42,764 bases of DNA from Candidatus Roizmanbacteria bacterium GW2011_GWC1_37_12 (GCA_000991135.1 LBST01000011.1:1-42764); one strand, 5' to 3'; counted from the stretch's first letter, positions 8,351 to 16,653 are shown. Numbers and translations: made by a program. Notes: generated by a model from the letters alone, not told the origin.

Positions 8351-8357
8351 CTAATTT

Positions 8358-9224
8358 ATGAGATTGTTGAATATCCTTAAGGAGAACAACATCATAAAAG
8401 TCTCGCCCGAAAATCACCTTTCTTATGCCTTATCCAGGCTTTCCACTTCGCACGATGCCGCTTTCGTCTTTGACGAGGAAAATAAATATTACGGTGTCAT
8501 CAACCCTTATTATTGTGTTATAAAATCATCCTACCCTGGAAATACCAAAGTAGCTCATTGCTTGACCCATCCACCACGAATCTATGTCAACTATTCGTTG
8601 ACTAAAGTCGCGGAGCTTTTTAATCAGTCAAAGATTCACTATCTACCTGTTTTTGATCCTCAAACGGAAAAATTTTTAGGGATAGTCTCCGCTCGTCGAG
8701 TCATCAACCATATAAAGACCCTTCCAATTTTTAAGATCAAAATTAAACAACTGATTAAATTAAAAAAACCACCGGTAATCATATCCGAAAATAGCTCGGT
8801 GGCCGAAGCTTTAAATCTTTTTAAGATCTATAAATTCTCAAAATTAATAGTGACTAATCGCGAAGGAAAATTGAAAGGAGTTTTGAGTTATTATGACTTG
8901 ATTTCATTTATGATGATGCCTAAAAATAAAGAGAAGCGGGGAGAGAGAAAGGGCAATAAAACACATTTAACTAACAAAACAATCAAATATTTTTTTAAAA
9001 CTTATGTTTTGACTCTTGACGAGAACAAAAATCTTTATGAAGTCATTGACCTTATCATTAACAAAAAAATAGGAAGCGTTGTTGTCGTTAATAAAGAAAA
9101 ACGCCCTGTAAATATTATCACTACCAAGGATTTATTAAAGTTTTATATCAGGGAAGAGAAGAACGGATTTTTTAAACAAGTTTCTTCAGGTATTGGCAAA
9201 CTTCTTTCAAGGAAGAAAACTTAA
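8358..9224 (+). CDS. CBS-domain protein (two CBS pairs)
   Basis: The protein consists of four CBS-like repeats in 288 residues and has no fused catalytic domain. Repeats are recognisable from motifs such as HYLPVFDPQTEKFLGIVSARRVI, SKLIVTNREGKLKGVLSYYDLI and GSVVVVNKEKRPVNIITTKDLLKF. CBS pairs bind adenine nucleotides and usually regulate partners. It starts 7 nt after the aminopeptidase stop, and a TATAAC box overlaps that stop 6 nt before the ATG. The 3' end overlaps the convergent HAD gene by 53 nt. Its partner cannot be inferred from context. Confidence 0.88.
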   Translation: MRLLNILKENNIIKVSPENHLSYALSRLSTSHDAAFVFDEENKYYGVINPYYCVIKSSYPGNTKVAHCLTHPPRIYVNYSLTKVAELFNQSKIHYLPVFDPQTEKFLGIVSARRVINHIKTLPIFKIKIKQLIKLKKPPVIISENSSVAEALNLFKIYKFSKLIVTNREGKLKGVLSYYDLISFMMMPKNKEKRGERKGNKTHLTNKTIKYFFKTYVLTLDENKNLYEVIDLIINKKIGSVVVVNKEKRPVNIITTKDLLKFYIREEKNGFFKQVSSGIGKLLSRKKT

Positions 9225-9741
9225 ACTGATAGGGAATCTTTCTATCTACAATATTAGTAATCCAAAAAATTTTTGCTTTTGTATGATGATTTAATTTTTC
9301 AATTATATCCCAGTTATCTTCTACATAAATATCTAATTTTAATTTATTAATCATTTTGACTTTGAAATCGTTTGGTTGTAGATCGTTTTCGTTTGAATAG
9401 CTTTTTTTAAAAACATTTAGGCGGTTAATTTTTTTTAGCCATCGATTAAAATCTTTTTTTAAAAAACTGTAGCGGCCGCTGATTATGTAGGCGTCAATTT
9501 TTTTTTCTTGAACGAGTGATTGTAGTTGATAGATAGTCGGATCAATACGATAGCTGCTTTTATGGACGAAAGTCCAAAACTTTTTTTCCCAGTCTGTTTT
9601 AGGATAATAAAACGGGGATTTTTCTTGTTTAAAAAATATTGGTTTGAGAACCTTTAATTTTTTAGCAAAGATTCTTAAGGTTCTTAATGGATTATTAAGA
9701 ATTACGCCGTCGAGGTCGAAACCGACTTTTAAAGTTTTCAT
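9172..9741 (-). CDS. HAD-superfamily hydrolase
   Basis: A 189-aa HAD-like phosphatase. Motif I is FDLDGVI with Asp9 (nucleophile) and Asp11; motif II is the Ser in IISGR (88); a lysine in FKVKMINKL fits motif III; and DIYVEDNWD supplies the acidic motif IV. There is no obvious cap domain beyond the short helical insert at residues 20-70. Substrate is unknown. It is divergent from the epimerase at 9763, with only 21 nt between the two start codons. Confidence 0.85.
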   Translation of the reverse strand: MKTLKVGFDLDGVILNNPLRTLRIFAKKLKVLKPIFFKQEKSPFYYPKTDWEKKFWTFVHKSSYRIDPTIYQLQSLVQEKKIDAYIISGRYSFLKKDFNRWLKKINRLNVFKKSYSNENDLQPNDFKVKMINKLKLDIYVEDNWDIIEKLNHHTKAKIFWITNIVDRKIPYQFKFSSLKEVCQYLKKLV

Positions 9742-9745
9742 AAAT

Positions 9746-9761
9746 TTGTATAATTATACAA
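9746..9761. promoter_or_regulatory. Palindromic divergent promoter
   Basis: A perfect 16-bp palindrome, TTGTATAA followed by TTATACAA, fills most of the 21-nt gap between two divergent genes. It supplies a TATAAT -10 box on each strand (+ 9749-9754; - 9758-9753). The + start codon (9763) lies 8 nt after its box and the - start codon (9741) 11 nt after its box. Confidence 0.6.
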
Positions 9762-9762
9762 C

Positions 9763-10818
9763 ATGAAAGTTTTGATCACCGGTGGAGCGGGGTTTTTAGG
9801 ATTACATCTTGCAAAATATTTCTCTGAAAATGTAGGGACAATTCATGAATTGTCCCTACTGGATATTGCAGATTTTGACAAAAAAGAATACCCGAAAAAT
9901 TGCCGTTTTATTAAGGTCGATATCCGTAATTCGCAATCCGTTAATTTGTTAATTAAGAAATTTAAGTTTGACTTTGTGATTCATGCGGCCGCTGCTTTGC
10001 CTTTATGGAAAGCAAAAGACATCTTTGAAGTAAACGTCAACGGGACGAAGAATATTCTTGAGTCCTTGCTGAAGAATAAAGTGAAAAGAGTCATTTATAT
10101 TTCTTCAACCGCGGTCTACGGAGTTCCAAAAAAACATCCAATATATGAAAGCGATTCTAGGGTTGGTGTCGGGCCATATGGGCAGTCTAAAATAGAAGCA
10201 GAAAACTTTTGTTTTGACTATATTAAAAAAGGATTAAACGTAACAATTCTCCGGCCAAAAACGTTTCTTGGTACCCATCGTCTCGGAGTTTTTGAGATTC
10301 TTTTTGACTGGATCCACGATGGGAAAAGAATTCCTTTAATTGGAAATGGTAACAACCGTTATCAGCTTTTGGACGTTGATGATTTAGTCGAAGCTGTTTA
10401 TCAGGTTCTGTCCTTAAAAGGACCGTCCCTAAATGGCGCGTTTAATATCGGTGCCGAGAAGTACTTAACAATAAAAAAAGATTTTGAGATTTTTTTTAGA
10501 GCCATCGATTCTAAATCTCGTATTTTTCCCACTCCGGCTTTCTTGGTCAAAAAAGCTTTATGGTTATTTGAAAAATTAAAATTGTCACCGCTTTACCAAT
10601 GGGTATATGATACGGCTGATAAAGACTCTTTTGTTTCAATTGAGAAATTGACAAAAACCCTAGATTGGCATCCTAGGTATTCTAACTCTGACGCTTTGAT
10701 AAAAGCTTACCGTTGGTATTACAAAAACTACAGAGAAATAAAATCACGGGGTAGTGGCTTGAGTCATACGGTTGGTTGGAAGCAGGGAATACTAAGCTTA
10801 ATTAAAAAGCTAATGTGA
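9763..10818 (+). CDS. NAD(P)-dependent sugar epimerase/dehydratase (extended SDR)
   Basis: Likely converts a nucleotide-linked sugar for envelope glycan synthesis. The N-terminal nucleotide-binding motif is GGAGFLG (7-13), and the catalytic pair is Tyr139/Lys143 in YGQSK, with Ser in YISSTAVYG. The C-terminal half has the RPKTFLG and FNIGAEKYLTIKKDF substrate-domain blocks. Length (351 aa) is normal. Residues 24-32 are VGTIHELSL, encoded by the 28-bp palindrome also found in carB. They sit where relatives have the second beta strand of the Rossmann fold. It overlaps the following GT gene by 4 nt. Confidence 0.9.
   Translation: MKVLITGGAGFLGLHLAKYFSENVGTIHELSLLDIADFDKKEYPKNCRFIKVDIRNSQSVNLLIKKFKFDFVIHAAAALPLWKAKDIFEVNVNGTKNILESLLKNKVKRVIYISSTAVYGVPKKHPIYESDSRVGVGPYGQSKIEAENFCFDYIKKGLNVTILRPKTFLGTHRLGVFEILFDWIHDGKRIPLIGNGNNRYQLLDVDDLVEAVYQVLSLKGPSLNGAFNIGAEKYLTIKKDFEIFFRAIDSKSRIFPTPAFLVKKALWLFEKLKLSPLYQWVYDTADKDSFVSIEKLTKTLDWHPRYSNSDALIKAYRWYYKNYREIKSRGSGLSHTVGWKQGILSLIKKLM
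9832..9859 (+). repeat. 28-bp perfect palindrome, in frame in the epimerase gene
   Basis: Base-for-base identical to 4041-4068 in carB and read in the same frame (VGTIHELSL). It lies between KYFSEN and LLDIADFD, where this family normally has a glycine-rich turn and strand beta-2, so it probably replaced or displaced native codons rather than sitting in a loop. Confidence 0.9.
10402..10415 (+). repeat. Half-site of the AAGGACAG hairpin family inside the epimerase gene
   Basis: CAGGTTCTGTCCTT matches the right arm of the intergenic hairpin at 22226-22256 over all 14 bases, and both are followed by a purine and then A-rich sequence. Here it encodes part of QVLSLKG in the epimerase. The left arm is absent. 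It could be a decayed copy or coincidence. Confidence 0.35.
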
Positions 10819-12473
10819 AATCACAAATGACAAATAACAAAGTGCAAATAAAAGAGTTTTTTTTAATTTTTTTTATTTTGATTATTGGATTTTTATTCCG
10901 GTTTAATAATCTTAATTGGGATGAAAACTTTCATCTTCATCCGGATGAGAGATTTTTGACCATGGTCGGCAATGCCATAGTTTTGCCAAAAAATATAGGT
11001 GAGTATTTGGATCCAAAAATTTCAAAACTCAATCCGAATAATATCAACTTCAATTTTTTTATCTACGGCGATTTTCCTTTAATCTTAAACAAGTATCTGG
11101 CAGTATTTACAGGTAAGGATAACTATAATGATTTTACGATTCTGGGTAGGGCGTTATCGGCCTATTTTGATTTACTGATAATTATTTTGGTTTATAAGTC
11201 GGCAAAGCTCTTGTTTCCCAATAAAAAAAACGTCCCTTTTTGGTCAGCGTTTTTATACGCTGTTGCTGTTTATCCTATCCAAGCAGCGCATTTTTTTACA
11301 GTTGATACCTTTTTGAATTTTTTTATGTTTGGGTCATTTTACTTTGCGTTAAAGGAAAAAAATATTTTATCGGCAGTTTTTTTCGGCTTGGCTCTTGCTT
11401 CAAAAATATCGGCGATTTATATTATCCCGTTGATTTTGGTGGTTTTTCTTATAAAAAGTCCAAAAAAGGTTTTTAATATTTTTATTTTTTTTGTGATTAC
11501 TTATTTTGTTTTGAGATTGGCAAGCCCATATTATTTTTTAAACAGTAATCTTTTAGATCCGCGCTTGAATCAAACTTTTGTTACCAGTATCAAAGAGTTA
11601 AAATCTTTTGAAGGCAAAGATATCTGGTATCCGCCGGCTGTTCAATGGATGAATAAACCAATTAGTTTTGTTTTAATAAATCTGATGTTGGTAGGAGTAG
11701 GACCACCTTATTTTATTCTGATAATTATTGGTATTTATTATTTAATCTCAAAACTAAATCTCAAATCTGGAAACTTTTTGTTATTTATTGTCTTTTTTTG
11801 GGTTTTAGGATATTTTGTTTATCTTTCTTTTCAGTTTGTTAAATCAATACGCTATACGATCTTTCTTTACCCTTTTTTTGCAATTTTTGCAGGGATTAGC
11901 ATCGATTCTGTTTTAAAAAAAATCAAAAATAAAAAATTATTTATCATTTGTAATTTGTTATTTGTTATTTTATTGTTGATCTGGCCCTTAATGTTTTCCT
12001 CAATCTATTTTCACAAAAACACCCGCATTGAAGCGTCAGAATGGATCTACAAAAATTTACCCAACGGTTCTTATATATTGAGTGAATCTTGGGATGATTC
12101 ATTACCGTTGTCGATTAACAACAACTATGGCAAGCGGTTTGACGGAGAGCAGCTGCCTGTTTTTGATCCGGATACATCGGAAAAATGGCAGAAGATGAAT
12201 GAACTATTTTTAAAAGCCGACTATTATATTTTATCATCCAACCGAGGGTGGGGGAGCATCCCGACAGTTCCGGAAAAATATCCCAAAATGAGCAAATTTT
12301 ATAATAGTTTATTAAAAAATGAAAATTCTCAGTACAAACTAATAAAAGAATTTAACTCATATCCTTCTCTGCGCTATTTAGGGATACCATTAGAATTTCC
12401 TGATCAATGGTCTGATGAAGCATTTACTGTTTTTGATCATCAAAAAGTTATTGTTTTTGAAAGGAAAAAATGA
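10815..12473 (+). CDS. GT39/ArnT-like polytopic membrane glycosyltransferase
   Basis: A membrane GT-C enzyme expected to use a polyprenyl-phosphate-linked sugar and act on the outer face of the membrane. After a short N-terminus there is a first transmembrane helix (about residues 14-26). A loop with WDENFHLHPDERF follows, carrying the acidic pair typical of PMT/ArnT enzymes, then about ten more hydrophobic helices. A soluble C-terminal domain starts near residue 410 (ASEWIYKNLPNGSYILSE). It overlaps the epimerase by 4 nt. Two A/T-rich quasi-periodic tracts lie in the gene: 10821-10850, encoding the N-terminus, and 11939-11977, encoding a transmembrane helix, as near-complements of each other. 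Confidence 0.85.
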   Translation: MKSQMTNNKVQIKEFFLIFFILIIGFLFRFNNLNWDENFHLHPDERFLTMVGNAIVLPKNIGEYLDPKISKLNPNNINFNFFIYGDFPLILNKYLAVFTGKDNYNDFTILGRALSAYFDLLIIILVYKSAKLLFPNKKNVPFWSAFLYAVAVYPIQAAHFFTVDTFLNFFMFGSFYFALKEKNILSAVFFGLALASKISAIYIIPLILVVFLIKSPKKVFNIFIFFVITYFVLRLASPYYFLNSNLLDPRLNQTFVTSIKELKSFEGKDIWYPPAVQWMNKPISFVLINLMLVGVGPPYFILIIIGIYYLISKLNLKSGNFLLFIVFFWVLGYFVYLSFQFVKSIRYTIFLYPFFAIFAGISIDSVLKKIKNKKLFIICNLLFVILLLIWPLMFSSIYFHKNTRIEASEWIYKNLPNGSYILSESWDDSLPLSINNNYGKRFDGEQLPVFDPDTSEKWQKMNELFLKADYYILSSNRGWGSIPTVPEKYPKMSKFYNSLLKNENSQYKLIKEFNSYPSLRYLGIPLEFPDQWSDEAFTVFDHQKVIVFERKK

Positions 12474-12565
12474 AACAAAATTCACTAAAAGATTTTTTAA
12501 TAATAGTTATTTTTTTTACCAGTTTTCTTACTGATATCGTTTTTGATAACAAAAGAAAAAACTAA
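12470..12565 (+). CDS. Possible 31-aa membrane peptide or truncated gene start
   Basis: An ATG overlaps the preceding stop (ATGA). The frame encodes MKQNSLKDFLIIVIFFTSFLT and a short polar tail, then TAA, ending within the convergent methyltransferase gene. One hydrophobic helix is visible. It looks like the first helix of a longer membrane protein whose remainder has been lost, but it could be spurious. Confidence 0.3.
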   Translation: MKQNSLKDFLIIVIFFTSFLTDIVFDNKRKN

Positions 12566-13332
12566 ACTTTTAGAAGATAAAACTGAGCGGACCCTTCTTT
12601 GATTTTCCTTTCTAGCAAAAGATTATCTATATATTTATCCATAAATAAATATTTATACCATTTTGGGAATAAAACCCATTTATTGGTAAATTTGTGACTG
12701 ATTAATGAAGGAAGGGATAGATAGTGGAAGAGATCCATTATCTGGGACTGCTTTTTATTCATATAATCGTCTGTTTTTATAATTTTAAAACCTGTTTTTT
12801 CAAAAATGCTATTCCATTGTTTACTCGATAAAAGATTATAATGTTCTTGTCTTTTTCTCATAATCTGCAAATATTTATTGCCGATTATATTTTTTCCAAA
12901 AAGATAGTCTTCCCATCTGTCGGTCATGACTGAAGTCAAAAAAAAGCCTTTTGGTTTTAGAACTCTTTTTATTTCTGATAAGGATTGTTTGAGATTTGGG
13001 ATGTGTTCAAGGACGCAGTTGGAAATAACTGTCGAGAAGTATTTATCAGGAAAAGGGATTTTTTTGCCGTCATAGTAGACGACTTTTTTGTAAGTTTTAT
13101 TTTCATCTGCCCTAAGCGCCCTGCTATTTTTTAAATCAAGTCCAACATCTATTTTTCCTTTCCCAAAAACGATTTCTGTAAAAAAACCATCCCCACAGCC
13201 AAAATCCAAAACTTTTCCTTTAATAACATAATTATGTTTTTGAAACAATACTGCTTCCTGACTTCGGATGATTGCCAAAAACATCGGTCGGTTTTCTAAA
13301 TACTTTCTAATAAAATAATCTTTATTTTTCAT
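12562..13332 (-). CDS. Class I SAM-dependent methyltransferase
   Basis: A 256-aa methyltransferase of the Methyltransf_11 type. Motif I is VLDFGCGDGFF, followed by the acidic end of strand 2 (DVGLDLKN) and by the FSTVISNCVLEHIPNLKQSLSEI region with the post-motif helix. The substrate is unknown. It overlaps the upstream GT4 gene by 11 nt on the same strand, so the pair is probably co-translated and acts on the same glycan or lipid carrier. Confidence 0.88.
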   Translation of the reverse strand: MKNKDYFIRKYLENRPMFLAIIRSQEAVLFQKHNYVIKGKVLDFGCGDGFFTEIVFGKGKIDVGLDLKNSRALRADENKTYKKVVYYDGKKIPFPDKYFSTVISNCVLEHIPNLKQSLSEIKRVLKPKGFFLTSVMTDRWEDYLFGKNIIGNKYLQIMRKRQEHYNLLSSKQWNSIFEKTGFKIIKTDDYMNKKQSQIMDLFHYLSLPSLISHKFTNKWVLFPKWYKYLFMDKYIDNLLLERKIKEGSAQFYLLKV

Positions 13333-14470
13333 CGATCAAGTTGTCGTAGAATTTATAGACTTTTTTAATATCAAAAATTTTAGAAGCATTTTTAATTAAC
13401 TTTTGATTGGAATATTTTTTTTTATTTTTTAATATTTTATTTATAGCTTCAGTTATCTGTTCTGAATTTTTTGGTTGGACAAGAATGCCCATTTTGGTAA
13501 GTCTTATAGGGACACGGACACCTGGAAGGTTAGAAGCAATTACCGGTGTACCTAAAAGCATCGCTTCGACCTGTACCATGCCAAAGGCCTCGGTTCGATT
13601 AATTGAAGATAGAACTAAAATATCAATTGATTTATAAAAAGCGCCAAGATCTCCATTAGTAAGATTTCCTAGAAAGCGATGTTTGATTCTTTTTTTGTTT
13701 AAAATTTTTTTAATTTTAAGATAGTAAGAATTTTCGCCCGCTACGTCTTTACCATATGGTCCGGCAAAAACTAATTCTACACCCGTAGAGAGTCGGTTCC
13801 GCCACCCTATGGGTGATACAGATTCTATTAAATATTCTAAACTTTTTTCGTTTGATATCCTACCAGCATAACCGATCCAAATATTTTTCCTTTTTAGATT
13901 TAGTAGATTTTTGAGTCTAGTTTTTGAAATTGCTAGTTTGAATATTGGAGGAAAAACTGTTTGAGTTTTATTTTTAACTAATCTAGCTATTGGAAGATTG
14001 TTAACATAGTCATTAGTGTAGCTGATTATTTTATTAGATAAAATTAGCTGTAATAGAATAATAAAATTAGTGACCGAGTTGATAATTTTTAAATGGATTT
14101 TATTACTGAATCCTAAAAAGCAATGAAGAATGCTAATAACTTCTTTTCCAAACAATCTTGATAATAAGGTCAAGATTAACCCTTCAATATTAGGTAAATT
14201 AACGATTACTAAATCATTTTTTTCCAGCTGATTATAAAAGTAAAGTAAAGATTGAGGAGAGATAAATCCTTTGTAAAGCTTTATCAAATAAGGCATTCTG
14301 ATAATTTTAAAGCCGTTGATTGATTCTTCTTCAAGCTCGTTTTTTTTATGATTAAAAGTTAAGGCAGTGATTTTATGTTTTTTTGCCAAATGAGAAAGAA
14401 TTTTGAAAGGATAAGTGGTAATGCCTGAAGTGTATGGGTAGAAATAAGAAGAATAAAAGAGAATTCTCAT
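13322..14470 (-). CDS. GT4-family glycosyltransferase (GT-B fold)
   Basis: Transfers a sugar from a nucleotide donor, probably in surface polysaccharide synthesis. The N-terminal acceptor domain begins MRILFYSSYFYPYTSGITTY; the C-terminal donor domain has IGYAGRISNEKSLEYLIESV and the conserved ExFGxxxxEA block as TEAFGMVQVEAMLLGTPVIAS. Length 382 aa is normal. Residues near 219-230 (SPIGWRNRLSTGVE) are encoded by a palindromic element where relatives have a variable helix end. It follows the epimerase gene by 10 nt on the same strand. Confidence 0.9.
   Translation of the reverse strand: MRILFYSSYFYPYTSGITTYPFKILSHLAKKHKITALTFNHKKNELEEESINGFKIIRMPYLIKLYKGFISPQSLLYFYNQLEKNDLVIVNLPNIEGLILTLLSRLFGKEVISILHCFLGFSNKIHLKIINSVTNFIILLQLILSNKIISYTNDYVNNLPIARLVKNKTQTVFPPIFKLAISKTRLKNLLNLKRKNIWIGYAGRISNEKSLEYLIESVSPIGWRNRLSTGVELVFAGPYGKDVAGENSYYLKIKKILNKKRIKHRFLGNLTNGDLGAFYKSIDILVLSSINRTEAFGMVQVEAMLLGTPVIASNLPGVRVPIRLTKMGILVQPKNSEQITEAINKILKNKKKYSNQKLIKNASKIFDIKKVYKFYDNLIDEK
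13780..13815 (-). repeat. In-frame CACCC/GGGTG palindromic element in the GT4 gene
   Basis: CACCCTATGGGTG (13803-13815) is a 5-bp stem with a 3-nt loop, and a second CACCCG lies at 13780-13785. The core differs by one base from the carA core at 1962-1974. The segment is translated within an otherwise well conserved donor domain. Confidence 0.5.
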
Positions 14471-14480
14471 AGTTATATTG

Positions 14481-15455
14481 TTATATGGTTATATTGTTGT
14501 GCTGCCAATCAATAAGTTTTTCCAAGCCTTCTTTAAAATCGGTTTTCGGCCTCCAGCCTAAAAGTTTTTTTATTTTTTCGTTCTTGGAAACAAAATACTT
14601 TTGGTCGCCGACACGCATTTTTTCATAAGAAATTTTTATTTTATGGTTAAACTTTTTTTCTAGAATTTCTATCACTTGGAGTAGGGAATAGGCATTTTTT
14701 GTTCCACCTCCAATATTAAAAGCTTCGCCCCTAGCTTTACTAATTTTATTTATTGTTAGTTGATAGGCTTTAATAAGATCTTCAATGTAAAGAAGATCAC
14801 GGATTTGTTCGCCGTCGCCAAAGATCTTAATTGATTTTTTCAACAAGAACTGCTTGGTAAAGTGAGCGACCCATCCTTGATCCTCGACGCCAATTTGGTG
14901 GGGGCCGTAGATACAGGATTGTCTGAAAACCACAGTTTTCAAACCATAAATACGGGCGTAGTCTAAAAAATATAAGTCAGTGGCACCCTTGGAACACCCG
15001 TAGGGTGAAATAAAATCGAGTCTTTCAGATTCGTCGATCGGTTGAAAACGATGGCGATGACGTAAGTCGCCGTAGACTTTGTTGGTTGATGAATAGATAA
15101 TAATCGCTTTGGGATTGTTTCTTCTCAAGCTGTCTAACAAAATAAAACTTTCAAAGATGTTGTTTTTAAAGTCATGATGAGGATTTTTTATCGAAGAAGT
15201 GACAGCTGTTTGTCCGGCCAAATGAATGATGACGTCTGATTTTGTTAGTTCTTTTTTGTAATTATTAATCGCTCCAACGGGTGATTTGATAATTTTTATT
15301 TTAGGAAAGTTGTCTTTAAGGTATTGAGCGTTTTTTTCGACGCCAGTCCTTGAAAAATTGTCAATAACGGTTATTTTGTTCCCCGGGTTTTTGGAGAAAA
15401 GAAGGCAAGCGTTAGTGCCAATAAATCCGATGCCCCCGGTAATTAATATTCTCAT
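14481..15455 (-). CDS. CDP-paratose 2-epimerase-like sugar-nucleotide epimerase
   Basis: An extended SDR enzyme acting on a nucleotide sugar. GGIGFIG (7-13) binds NAD; the catalytic Tyr152/Lys156 lie in SPYGCSK. The long blocks YSSTNKVYGD, SPYGCSKGATDLYFLDYARIYG and FRQSCIYGPHQIGVEDQGWVAHF closely resemble the CDP-paratose (CDP-tyvelose) 2-epimerase group rather than GalE or Gmd. The exact sugar is inferred. It heads a three-gene minus-strand operon with the GT4 enzyme and the methyltransferase. It is divergent from lgt, with overlapping -10 boxes near 15481-15490. Confidence 0.85.
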   Translation of the reverse strand: MRILITGGIGFIGTNACLLFSKNPGNKITVIDNFSRTGVEKNAQYLKDNFPKIKIIKSPVGAINNYKKELTKSDVIIHLAGQTAVTSSIKNPHHDFKNNIFESFILLDSLRRNNPKAIIIYSSTNKVYGDLRHRHRFQPIDESERLDFISPYGCSKGATDLYFLDYARIYGLKTVVFRQSCIYGPHQIGVEDQGWVAHFTKQFLLKKSIKIFGDGEQIRDLLYIEDLIKAYQLTINKISKARGEAFNIGGGTKNAYSLLQVIEILEKKFNHKIKISYEKMRVGDQKYFVSKNEKIKKLLGWRPKTDFKEGLEKLIDWQHNNITI

Positions 15456-15494
15456 AGATTGTCTTTTTGTTGACGATAAATTATACTAAATCTT

Positions 15495-16328
15495 ATGCTT
15501 CCGGTATTACTAGATCTGAAATTCGTTAAAATCTATACCTTCGGTGTTTTTTTGATGCTTGGTTTTTTATGGGCAAGTTTTGCCCTTTGGAGAAATATAA
15601 GATTGACCCCCCATAAGGAAGACGAAATATTTGACGGATTATTTATTAGCTTATTTGGCGGTCTTTTCTTTGGAAGGCTAGTCTATGTTCTTCTTAATTT
15701 TAAGGACTTTGGCCTAAGTTTTATTAAGTTTATTCTCATCAATGGTTATCCCGGTATGTCTGTATATGGAGCCATATTTGGCGCTTTAATTACTTTGTTG
15801 ATTTTTTTTAGCATAAAAAAAATTAATTTTTGGGAAACAATCGATTATTTCATGACGCCTTTTTTTATTGCCGCTGTTTTTGGAAAGCTGGGAGGTTTTT
15901 TTTCCGGTAGCGAAGTCGGAACAGTAACAAAGTTTTTTTTAAAGACCAAGTACTTTGGTTTTGACGGATTTCGTCATTTGACGCCATTTTATGAGGCGCT
16001 ATTTTTTATCGTCGCTGCTTTATTGGCTCATCGGATTCTTTTTGAAATAAGAAAGGAAAAATATTTTCGCGGCTTTCTTTTTTTAATATCGATGTGGTAT
16101 TTTAGTTTAATAAATATACTGTTTGACAAAATTAAGGTCAATCCTCTATACTTTCTAGATTATAGTTTTAACAAGGTGGTGTCTACCGCCTTGCTATTGA
16201 CAATCAGCACCTATTTCATCTATTATTTCAGAGTCGGTATTTTAAGTTTTATAAAAGGATATGGACAAAAAATTGCCAAAAAAATTCGTTTCGGAGCAAA
16301 AAGAAAAATTGGAGAAGGAAAAAAATAA
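15495..16328 (+). CDS. lgt: Prolipoprotein diacylglyceryl transferase (divergent Lgt)
   Basis: Attaches diacylglycerol to the lipobox cysteine of prolipoproteins in the cytoplasmic membrane. About seven transmembrane helices are visible in 277 aa. Family landmarks are GGLFFGRLVYVL, GYPGMSVYGAIFGAL and LTPFYEALFF. The signature usually written G-R-x-G-N-F-x-N-x-E appears here as GKLGGFFSGSE, with the arginine replaced by lysine and both asparagines missing. Activity or specificity may therefore differ. TATACT (15482-15487) lies 7 nt before the ATG. It overlaps the next gene by 68 nt. Confidence 0.82.
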   Translation: MLPVLLDLKFVKIYTFGVFLMLGFLWASFALWRNIRLTPHKEDEIFDGLFISLFGGLFFGRLVYVLLNFKDFGLSFIKFILINGYPGMSVYGAIFGALITLLIFFSIKKINFWETIDYFMTPFFIAAVFGKLGGFFSGSEVGTVTKFFLKTKYFGFDGFRHLTPFYEALFFIVAALLAHRILFEIRKEKYFRGFLFLISMWYFSLINILFDKIKVNPLYFLDYSFNKVVSTALLLTISTYFIYYFRVGILSFIKGYGQKIAKKIRFGAKRKIGEGKK

Positions 16329-16626
16329 AAGCCTGTTTCAGATAGAAGAATTAAAAAAAGACGATCCATTTACTGATCCTGATCATGCTTCAGACAATGC
16401 TGCTATTGACACTGATGTCCGCGAGCAGGTTGGCCACGACACAATTGAAGCGGAGATAAAAGATCTGGAAAGAAGAGTCATGGATATTGACATTGCCTTA
16501 AGAAAAATAAGTAAGGGTCAATACGGCGTTTGTGAACGGTGCAAAAAACTTATCCCTCAGGCGCGTTTACGTCTTATCCCCGAAGCCGCCTACGACATCG
16601 ACTGCGAAAAAAAACTGCGAAAGTAA
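16261..16626 (+). CDS. DksA/TraR-family zinc-finger protein
   Basis: A 121-aa protein of the DksA/TraR C4 zinc-finger type, which binds the RNA polymerase secondary channel. An N-terminal coiled coil (residues 5-85) ends in RKISKGQYGVCERCKKLIPQARL. The canonical four cysteines are C-x2-C and C-x2-C; here the first pair is Cys91/Cys94, but the second reads D-I-D-C, so only Cys115 remains and Asp112 takes the third position. Aspartate can ligate zinc, so the fold may survive. The tip of the coiled coil carries several Asp residues. It overlaps lgt by 68 nt, so its start could instead be further in. Confidence 0.85.
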   Translation: MDKKLPKKFVSEQKEKLEKEKNKSLFQIEELKKDDPFTDPDHASDNAAIDTDVREQVGHDTIEAEIKDLERRVMDIDIALRKISKGQYGVCERCKKLIPQARLRLIPEAAYDIDCEKKLRK

Positions 16627-16653
16627 ATTGTTATATTGCTATACTGAATTATT

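Noticed and set aside
14995-15007. CACCCTACGGGTG core (minus strand) in the CDP-paratose-type epimerase, identical to the carA palindrome core
   Set aside because: It encodes SPYGC of the conserved catalytic motif SPYGCSK, present in relatives irrespective of DNA sequence, so it is native sequence that happens to be palindromic.
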